Shown here one piece after another: positions 56,505 to 64,000 of a DNA stretch of 64,000 bases. The notes beneath the pieces are model-generated. The model did no database searches. It was not told the DNA's origin and saw nothing but the letters and a program-made list of their open reading frames with translations. This DNA comes from Trichosporon coremiiforme (lineage: Eukaryota > Basidiomycota > Tremellomycetes > Trichosporonales > Trichosporonaceae): positions 186,001 through 250,000 of the forward strand of contig BCJJ01000008.1 of the NCBI GenBank assembly GCA_039545355.1, in the 5' to 3' direction. Numbering within the stretch: position 1 is the stretch's first letter; the number at the start of each line of letters is the position of its first letter. A program made the translations under genes and the position numbers.

Positions 56505-58467
56505 ATGTCCAAAGACGTGTCCAGGTCGCCGCCGAAGCCGCACGTCGCAGCTGCAGTGAACACACCCCAGCGCCGCGTGCTTTCCGGGGAAGGGCCAAGC
56601 CGACGGCCAACAGTGCTCTCGCCAGCTTATGTGAGTATCCCGCAGCTCGCCAATCCCTTGATGCAAGCTGACTTCAGACCTCGCGGAGACATAGTTTATA
56701 CGGCATAGATGACCGAGTTGTAATTGAGTGAGTTGGTGCTGTATGGGAGCTACACTTGGGTTAGATGAGCTGATTGTACCAGTCCAGGCTCAAGAGTCTG
56801 GAAGGCTGGCTTCTCTGGAGAACCGGATCCGCGAACTTGCTTCTGGGCTTGCGACGAGAAGTACCCCGGAGAAGCTTGGGGACTCGACATCTCATACGCG
56901 CCGGGATGTCGCGGGAATCGGAGCGAGGGAAGACGGTTGGTCAGGGCGAGGGTAGAGAAGAGGCTGCGAGAAGTCTTCCACAAGTGAGTAATACACTTTT
57001 GCAAGCTTGAGTGTGCCAATGTGCCTTAAGCTGACCATGCAGACATCTCTTGACGGACGGAAAAGCCCGTAAAGTCATTGTGATTGAGAGTACCTTCCTT
57101 CCGCAGCTCGTCAAAGAGGAGATCGCCCGCGCCCTTTTCGACAATCTGAAGGTAAACTCGAATGTTTCCTTGCGTAGCTAACGTCAGGCCCCAAGCGTCG
57201 CTTTCACCCCTTCCAGTCTTCTCGCTCTTGCTGCTTGCGGAAGAGTCACGGGGCTGGTGGTGGACTGCGGTTGGTTGGAGACTACGGTTACACCTGTGAG
57301 TTTGCTAAAATTGGCCTGACAAGCTGACATCAGGTGTACGCGTCTCGTCCCCTGTACCACCTGGCGAAGTCCTGCCCAGTGGCAGGACGTATGCTGCACA
57401 CCAGATTACGAGCTCTACTTCGCCATTTCGGACAGTACCACTCTCCCTCGCCAGAGCACGCAGCCGCGAAATACGTGCCACGCCACATTCTGACGGACAC
57501 ACTTGTCGAGCGTGTGCTGACGGAGAGCTGCTTCCTGAACTCTTCGCCGCCCTTCCCATCCGACCCCATGGATGTCGACTTCCAGCGAGACGAGACATCG
57601 CAGGACGAGGCACCTGCGGAGGTCATCCCCGACATGGACGACATGGACCTAATGTTCGCGCTCGAGGAGCGGTACTCACGTTCGACTGCCAAGGACTGGA
57701 CGATGACTCTCCCTCCGCGTAGGGGCAGTGGAAGATGCGCCGTCCTCATCGTCCCCGGATGGATCCGAGAGTACGTGGCGGAGGTGCTGTTCGGGGACGG
57801 CTCCAGCGAGGAGTACTCGGTTCCAGAGATCGTCCTGCAGACGCTGCGCGGCCTCCCGATCGATACACGAACAGAACTTGCTTCATCCATCCTAGTCGCG
57901 GGAGGCACTGCCAGTCTTCCGGGGTTCATCCCGAGACTACGAAACGACCTCATTCGCCTCCTTCCCCCTGGTGAGCCAGAGCAGCAGTCCAACGACGTAC
58001 GTGCGGAGGCTGTGGAGTGGCGCAAGCGTAGCAAGGACAAGTACGCCCACCTCCATGGCCTGGGCTCGAAGATCGCGATCATCAACGACCCGGCTCCAGG
58101 ACCGAACAAGAATAGTGGATCTGCCCCGCGCTGGACACCGGCTTTGGTGCCTTGGGTTGGCGGTTCGCTTGCAGGGTGAGTCGAGGGAGACCGTTATTCA
58201 GCTGACAACAGAATAATCAAGACGGGGGCGCCCGAGATGCTGCGCGAGGACTACGACCAGCTGTGCAACGAGGATGAGGAGCGAGGTATTGCATTCGCCA
58301 CCATGATCGAGGAGAGCCGCCAAGGGGCTCCCGACCCGAAGGTCGGACTCGAGCTCTCCGAATTACGGCCAGGTATGGCGACGGGACCGATGGCGAAGCG
58401 CAAGTTTGGGTGGGAGTCTGAGGTGCTCCCGGACTGGACCACTGTGCGTGTGCGTGCTGGGGCGTGA
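56505..58467 (+). CDS. ARP10: Actin-related protein Arp10/Arp11 (dynactin pointed-end)
   Basis: Seven exons: 56505-56630, 56678-56727, 56783-56983, 57043-57151, 57188-57295, 57334-58175 and 58212-58467, giving 563 aa. Splicing rebuilds RRHSLYGIDDRVVIDPGSRVWKAGFSGEPDPR, the diverged actin phosphate-1 loop, then HLLTDGKARKVIVIESTFLP, TGLVVDCGWLETTVTPVYASRP (phosphate-2 region), and SILVAGGTASLPGFIPRL (adenosine region). The insert PMDVDFQRDETSQDEAP (about 360-390) is acidic and Arp10-like. The GSAPRWTPALVPWVGGSLAG near the end fits the actin fold's 'W-I-GGS' strand. Arp10 caps the Arp1 filament of dynactin, the dynein cofactor. Actins are about 375 aa; the extra length lies in the N-terminal tail and inserts. 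Confidence 0.93.
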
Positions 58468-59013
58468 AGAGACGTTGAGTTGTCACTTGTAACACAAGCC
58501 TTTGTATGAAACTGTGATTCAGTCAAAGCTGGTGGACGTGAGCAGGTGACTATCAGGCACGGCGGGTTGGGACAAAGACAATACACTAACCGCCGGTCGG
58601 CCGCCGAGGATTACAGCACCATATCTTTGTTGCTCGTTAGCGAGTGTTCCCGCAGACGGATTGTGCAGCAGCCACGATGGCGGCCGCCTTTCCGGGTGGC
58701 GTCCGGTGAGCGATTCCAAGCAAGCAGTCGACGAACGAGAGGGCGCCGAGAATCAGGCGCATGTTCGTGATCCACGTTCACCCTGGGCTCTCCCTCCTGT
58801 TCGGCTCCTTCCCTGGATCAGGTGTCAGGCACGAGTGGTACAACAACGGTGAGCGGAGCCCGTCCCAGCCAGAAGTTGGTGCTCACAGCCGGGGGGAAGG
58901 CACCATCGTCAGAGCCAAGCTGCTTACTCCAATTTATTTCGCTGTCCTGTTATCTGACTGTCTCCCACTTTTCTCCGACATCGCCCTCACCTCACCTGCT
59001 CGCGCTCGCCAAC
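58468..59013. other. Spacer between ARP10 and membrane hydrolase
   Basis: About 550 bp; ARP10 3' end and the leader of the next gene. An open + frame at 58822-59013 runs into the gene without a conserved sequence. Confidence 0.5.
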
Positions 59014-61287
59014 ATGGGAGACGACAGTAACGGTCACCTGTCGTCGGACGGGACCGCGACGAACTCCACAACGAGCTCCTCGTCGTACCGCCGCCCGCGT
59101 GCGCCGAGTGCGCCAGTCCGCCCGCCGGGACGCCCGAGAGGTCTGTCTTCCTCCTCGCTCGTATGGGACGGATACGAGCCGGACCCGGCACCGCTGCCCG
59201 ACGATGTGTATCCTCGCGTGATCCCGCAACGGCACCGCACGCTTGGGTTCTTCATCGCGCTCATTCCCATCATCGGTATCTGGGCCATCACGCCGGCATC
59301 CTAGTGAGTCGACTTCGCGGTCTGGAACCTCGGCTGGGCGCAAAGGGTGTGCCGTAACCGAGCGAATGTGCACGCTGCGGCGCGTTTATCAATCCCGATA
59401 GCGATGTGCGCCATGCCCGTGCACATCAGCGCAGGCCCTGGTGCTACCAATGCTTACAGCTTGCACTCTGCAGCCGCTCAAGCTAACGACAGTGTCTACC
59501 TTGCGTGGTATGTTTACAAAGGTCGGCACCTGCGTCCTTCGGCGCTGAAGACGCTGGCGATGTACCTGCTCGCGATCTGGTCGGCTATCGAGGTAGTGTT
59601 CTCATGGTACTACCAGTGGCTCGCGCGGAGATTGCAGCCGGTTGCGCCCCCGTCCGAGATGAAGCACGACGACCTGTCCAACATCTTCATCCGCCTCCTG
59701 CGCGCCGGCGCCGCATACGCCCCTCGGAAGCCTGAGACGGACTCGGACTGGATTCTTTCATCGCCAACGAGGCCGAAACACCCGCTTAGGAAGCGCGGCA
59801 AGCTCAACTCGGACATGCACGTGCCGACGCTCTCGACTCTGAGGGAGGGCCAGCAGCAGGCGATGGCTGACCTGGAGGCCGAGATGGACAAAGCGGACAA
59901 GAGCCACGGTGACTATCTTTCGGACGAGGAGGACGACGACCCTCTCTTCACGCCCGAGGGCAAGCCGATCGAGCTGGAGTGGGACGACCCGAAGGCCATC
60001 GAGTTCCGCGAGCAACTGCGGACGTGGTTCCACCACGTGCCGTGGGAGACGATCGGCCGCGACGACGTGCGCACCTGGCTGGCGTGGAGCTGCTTCGCGA
60101 TGCCGCTCGAGGATGTGCAAAAGGACGCGAAGAAGTATCGCTTCCTCGAGCGCACTGCTGACATGCTGGAAGCCAGGACGGGCGGCAAGTTCCCGCCCGG
60201 CCGGTGCGGATGCGAGATCATGCGCCTGACGCTGGACCCGGTCAACGTCGTCTCCCGCCCGTTCCTCATCTACGCCATCGCCAACGTTGTGAACTGGTTC
60301 CTCCTCCGCATCTGGTACCCGCACAAGGGCGCCACGATCTACCAGGAGGACGGAATCGACTTTGTCGTCCGTATTCCCGAGGGCTGGACGCCAGAGCGCG
60401 GCCGCACCGAGCCCAACGCCATGCCCATCGTGTACCTGCATGGCCTCGGCTTTGGCTTGCTCCAGAACCACCTGCTCGTGAAGCACCTCGTGAACTCGCT
60501 CCCGACGCACCCGATTCTGATGCCGCTGGCGCACCACACAGCCCAGGCGATCTTCGATCCCCGTTTCCTGAAGCCGTGGAACCGCCCCCAGCTCGTCAGC
60601 ACGCTCGTGAAGGCCTGCGAGCGCTGGGGATTCTACGACCCGTCCAAGCCCGAGGGCCGGCGCGGCGGCGTCAGCATGCTCTCCCACTCTAATGGCTCAG
60701 TGCACCACGGCTGGGTCCTGAAGGATGCGCCGTGGCTTGTGCGGCGGTCGTGTTTCGTGGATCCCGTTGTCTTCTCGCTCTGGGAGGGCGACGTGTGCTT
60801 CTCCTTCGTGTACCGCAAGCCGCGGACCGCGCTCGAGGTGCTGCTGTACTACTTTGTCGCGAGCGAGCCGGGTATCGCAAACTATATCCAGCGACACTTC
60901 AATTGGTGCGACAACACGCTGTTCTTTGACGACATTCCCAATGCGAACGACAGCACCAAGACCGCATTCTTCATCGGCGGCAAGGATATCATCATCGATG
61001 CCGCACGCACGAGGCGGTACCTTGAGCGCAACGGGGTCAAGAAGGGCCTGCACTGGGACGCGAACGGGGGACACGGCGATGGTCTGCTCGGTGACTCGAG
61101 AGATCGCGTCGTCATGTTCGTCGGTACTGGCAACACGCGCGGGTGGGAGAACTGGCTCACTCGCGGACGCAGGAGCCACTCCCTTGGCCAGGCCGACTTC
61201 CCCAAGATCCGTACTGCGCTCGACAGCATCCAGGAGGCGTCTACGTCGGGCTCTGACAGCGAGAGCACGATGCGCAAGCGGTTCTGA
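59014..61287 (+). CDS. Membrane alpha/beta hydrolase
   Basis: Two exons: 59014-59303 and 59493-61287, giving 694 aa. The 189-nt intron is fixed by CTAACGACAG; joining gives PASYVYLAWYVYKGRH in frame. A Ser/Pro-rich N-terminus is followed by two hydrophobic segments (RTLGFFIALIPIIGIWAIT; ALKTLAMYLLAIWSAIEVVFSWYY), so it is probably membrane-bound. An acidic linker precedes the hydrolase domain: VYLHGLGFGLLQNH (oxyanion), the nucleophile elbow MLSHSNGSVHHG (Ser496; Ser-His-Ser-Asn-Gly replaces the usual Gly-x-Ser-x-Gly), IGGKDIIIDA and the GGHGDGLLGD with the triad His. The substrate could be a lipid ester, but that is inference. It converges with UPRT. Confidence 0.88.
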
Positions 61288-61437
61288 GTTTCCTGTTCAC
61301 CTGCACTGCATGTACCTGATAGAATAGCAACATAATCACAACTAATGCATAGTATCACTTGGTGTTGTCTCCTTGTTCTCGATGCTTCATTCTACTTCTT
61401 CTACGTGTGTCTACTAGCTGATGGCTCACGCGTTCGT

Positions 61438-62363
61438 CTAGGTGCTGAACATGCGGTCGCCGGCGTCGCCGAGACCAGGCGAGATGTATCCCTTCTCCGT
61501 GAGCTCGTCGTCGATGCCACCGATAAAAATCTGACGTCAGCTATGCCACGATCAGCGATCTGGTAGCTCACCTCCACGCCAGGGTACTCGTCCTGGACGT
61601 TCTCGATACCCTTCTTGCTTCCGAGAATGGCGACGATCTTGATCTGCTCCGGCTTCAGTCCCCACTCAGTCAACATGCCGAGGGCGGCGACGGCCGTGCC
61701 GCCGGTTGCGATGAGCGCTGCGCTTGTTAGCTATCTCAACGGCCCCTTAGCTCACGGTCAAGGAGGTACACGAGGTCGGCGGTACGTTTCGTCGGCAGCT
61801 TCGAGTAGTACCTGGTCGTCAGCTCGGCGTGGATGTCAGCAGCTCACTCGACTGCCTGCAGCGTCGTCTTCTCGCGGAACAGGCCGAGGTGCAGCACCGT
61901 CGCGTCCGGGAAGATGTCGAGGGCGGCTGATTGTCAGCTAGCGGAAGAGCCGTCGAGCTTACCATCGGTCATGCCGAGACCGGCACGGAGGATGGGCGAG
62001 ATGCCCACCCGCGTTCCGACCGTCTTACCCGTAAACTCGGTGATAGGCGAGTGCAGCTGAGAGTTAGCTTTGGACTTCGCCGTCCTATCTCTTGCCATCG
62101 AGACAATGGCCGGCGGGGAAGGTCAACCCCCATCAGTCCTACAGTGACCACGACACGGCACTCACATTCGGAACATCGGTCAGGGGGACAGACGCCGAGG
62201 CCTCGTACATCAGCAGCGACCTGGGGTCAGTTCAACTCGGCGAGTGTCCAGTTTACGAGAGGGAAGACACCTCGCTGCGGAAGTCCTTGGGCGAGAGGTC
62301 GTGCAGGCGCAGCTGCGTGAGCTTGACAGCGACAATGGGGTGGGAGGAGACGTGAACTGCCAT
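61438..62363 (-). CDS. Uracil phosphoribosyltransferase (Upp-type)
   Basis: Seven exons: 62363-62257, 62220-62166, 62056-61963, 61926-61848, 61811-61756, 61717-61572 and 61530-61438, giving 209 aa. The protein starts [19 protein letters not shown] and continues [32 protein letters not shown] (PRPP-side), [34 protein letters not shown] (phosphoribosyl-binding loop), and [28 protein letters not shown] (uracil-binding C-terminus). It converts uracil and PRPP to UMP (pyrimidine salvage) and would activate 5-fluorouracil. Its length and motifs align better with bacterial Upp (208 aa) than with longer yeast Fur1. Start chosen to match the HPIVxxKL N-terminus. Confidence 0.93.
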
Positions 62364-62971
62364 GGTACAGGGTGGATGGGCAGTCAGTGAGACGAAAGGA
62401 GGTAGTCGTATACGAAGAGTAAGAAGAGTGAGAAGAGTGAGAGGGGGAAAAGGACGAGGAAGACGTCGACGAGGAGGACATATGAAGGAAAGAGGGGGTG
62501 CGCCCCCAGCGGGCTCGTCCCCAAGCGGCGAGCCCGGAGCTTGATACTGCTATCAGCTGACGCACGCACGCATTGCTGGCTGGCTGGCTGGCTGGCTGGC
62601 GGCTGGCCACTGGCTGGGTCACACAATCAACACGCCGGGGACGGACGCAGATACGACACCGCGCGCCGCGAGGCATGCGGGGCATGACGCGGTGGCAAAC
62701 ATCGGCTTCGTCCGAGATAAGCGCGCACGTGGGGCCGTTGGGGTCCTTGCCCTGGGATACGCCCATTCACTCCTTGGTGGGCACCCATGCATTGACGGCA
62801 TCCTGATGTAGCTGATAGCGCTTGTGGGACAGGCCATCTCCTATCAGGAATGTCACCGGTAAAGACGCGAAGCAAGCCTTGGTGAGTGATATCGGAAGAA
62901 CAGCGGCAGATCGGTGATCTGTGACTGGCTAGCTCGTTTGTAGTGCACTGATAGCATCGTGTATCGTATAT
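62364..62971. other. Spacer between UPRT and PITH-domain genes
   Basis: About 600 bp upstream of UPRT. Contains an AAGAGTGAG-like purine repeat near 62405-62445 and a CTGG tetranucleotide array, listed next. No gene seen. Confidence 0.5.
62575..62601. repeat. CTGG tetranucleotide array
   Basis: About six to seven copies of CTGG, then a broken GGCTGG tail. A shorter array of the same unit is near 40981. Confidence 0.9.
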
Positions 62972-63907
62972 CTAGAATCCCTGCCTCGGCGCGGCCGCCA
63001 TAGCGTCTCCCTGCACCTTGTGGTCTGTCGGTCTCGGCGCGGCCTCGTACACGATCTGTCCAAGAGCGTTGGGCAACTGTGGGTCAGCTTCAATCCATCC
63101 ACTCAGCTTCCAACTTACCGGCCGCCAGCTTCCCCTCAGACCGACATAGTACACCCTCGTCGTCTCCTCGTCATCGCCTTCCGAGATGTTATGCGGGAAG
63201 AAGAGTGCGAGACTGGTCACACTGGCAAACTTGGCAGCCCTGCACGTCAGCTCCGCAATGGTCTCAGCTGAGGAAAAGAGATAAGATTCACTTGACTTGG
63301 TACTCGGCCGGCTCCCGCGTATCAACAACCTCAAAGGTCTGCGTCGGCTCTCGGTCCTCGGCGTCGGAGAAGTCCAGACCATCTCCGTTCGCGAACTGAT
63401 GTCAGCTACTCGGACCAAGCGCGCAGCTGAAACATACCACGCGCATCTCATCCGGCCGGTAGTCGCCGAACGCCTTCAACGTGATCGAGCGGAGGGAAAC
63501 GGAAGCAGTGAACGGGACTGATGTCAGCTTGGATCGCTATGTCCGCAGCTTACTGTGGAGGATCAGCGAGTCATCGAGCTCTGACTCGAGCCACTGTTTG
63601 TCAGCTATGAGCGCTATCGAGTGAGCTCACGATCGTCTCGTCGTCCCGGTTCGCCCAGTCCCTGTTGTCAGCTGTTGTGTTGGCAGCGGAGCTGTGTGAT
63701 ACGCTATGTGAAAGGAAGGACGAAGGCAGTGAGGAAGGCAAGGGGGAAGACTCACTTGATAACGACTCGTCCCTTCTCCGGCCCGCCCTCAGCATTCAGC
63801 GCGCGAACGTGCTCAGTGTCGACGACCTTGTACAGGCTGTCCTGCGGCCCGCTCTCGAGGGGGATGTCGTGGTCGTGGTCCTCGTGGCATTCGTCGTGGC
63901 ACGGCAT
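62972..63907 (-). CDS. PITH-domain protein (PITHD1/TXNL1 C-terminal-like)
   Basis: Seven exons: 63907-63756, 63661-63631, 63593-63554, 63517-63438, 63395-63292, 63239-63119 and 63076-62972, giving 210 aa. The N-terminus MPCHDECHEDHDHDIP is His/Cys/Asp rich, as in PITHD1. The PITH domain then has SLYKVVDTEHVRALN, SLILHIPFTASVSLRSI, YRPDEMRVFANGDGLDFSDAE, PTQTFEV, FASVTSLALFFP and TTRVYYVGLRGSWRP, with a final ALGQIVYEAAPRPTDHKV. The PITH domain of TXNL1 binds the proteasome; PITHD1 has a similar fold, and a proteasome-linked role here is only inferred. Exon 5's donor is the rare GTGAAT. A leader intron lies just upstream. Confidence 0.93.
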
Positions 63908-63911
63908 GATT

Positions 63912-63948
63912 CTGGGATTAGCTCAACTATCAGGCATCGACAGCTCAC
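63912..63948 (-). other. Leader intron in PITH-domain gene
   Basis: A 37-nt GTGAGC...CTAATCCCAG intron four bases upstream of the ATG. Reading through the joined exons, the ATG frame hits a TGA at the junction, so translation must start at 63907 and the intron lies in the 5' untranslated region. Confidence 0.7.
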
Positions 63949-64000
63949 CAAAGGCTTCTCGTCGATCGTTGTTGTTGCAGTGCGGTCAGTAATTCCTCCC

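Overview
This is nuclear DNA of a filamentous or yeast-like fungus. The genes are intron-rich. Most introns are only about 35-60 nt, with GTGAGT/GTAAGC donors and a CTGAC or CTAAC branch point a few bases before the AG. The coding sequence is GC-rich, and the proteins (Atg8, Rpf2, Alg9, PIG-H, Arp10, UBE2O-type E2) point to a basidiomycete. Short introns with a branch point this close to the acceptor, and a Zap1-like factor with Cys- and His-rich blocks, suggest Tremellomycetes, probably Trichosporonales. That placement is inference. I rebuilt all exon structures by hand from splice signals and checked that exon lengths sum to whole codons.

Layout. 1-1647: 3' part of a Ser-rich protein. 1648-4273: repeat-laden spacer. 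4274-13894: Faf1-like ribosome biogenesis protein (-), ATG8 (+), RPF2 (-), a Zap1-like zinc-finger factor (+) and an SDR oxidoreductase (-). 13895-18381: 4.5-kb spacer. 18382-34665: five secreted or surface proteins separated by long spacers: an SBP56-like beta-propeller protein, three pepsin-like aspartic proteases (one membrane-anchored, one soluble, one apparently GPI-anchored) and a heme-thiolate peroxidase. 34974-40415: an AMP-binding protein with a degenerate ATP loop and a large Gln/Ala-rich Cys-cluster protein of unknown function. 41736-42842: PIG-H. 42843-47543: second 4.7-kb spacer. 47544-63907: dense housekeeping block with ALG9, a DUF3128/EMI1-like protein, an alpha/beta hydrolase, a UBE2O-like E2, ARP10, a membrane alpha/beta hydrolase, uracil phosphoribosyltransferase and a PITH-domain protein.

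Functional threads. Two genes serve ribosome assembly (Faf1-like, Rpf2). Two serve ER glycan and GPI-anchor synthesis (ALG9, PIG-H), and one of the proteases carries a likely GPI signal. Atg8 and the UBE2O-type E2 belong to ubiquitin-like and ubiquitin conjugation. The middle third is a secretome neighbourhood. I saw no tRNA, rRNA, CRISPR, transposon or virus-like sequence. I found no clear new defence or mobile system. The most unusual items are the Cys-cluster protein, the P-loop-less adenylate-forming protein, the secreted SBP56-like protein without its Cys motif, and a uracil phosphoribosyltransferase of bacterial Upp size and layout.
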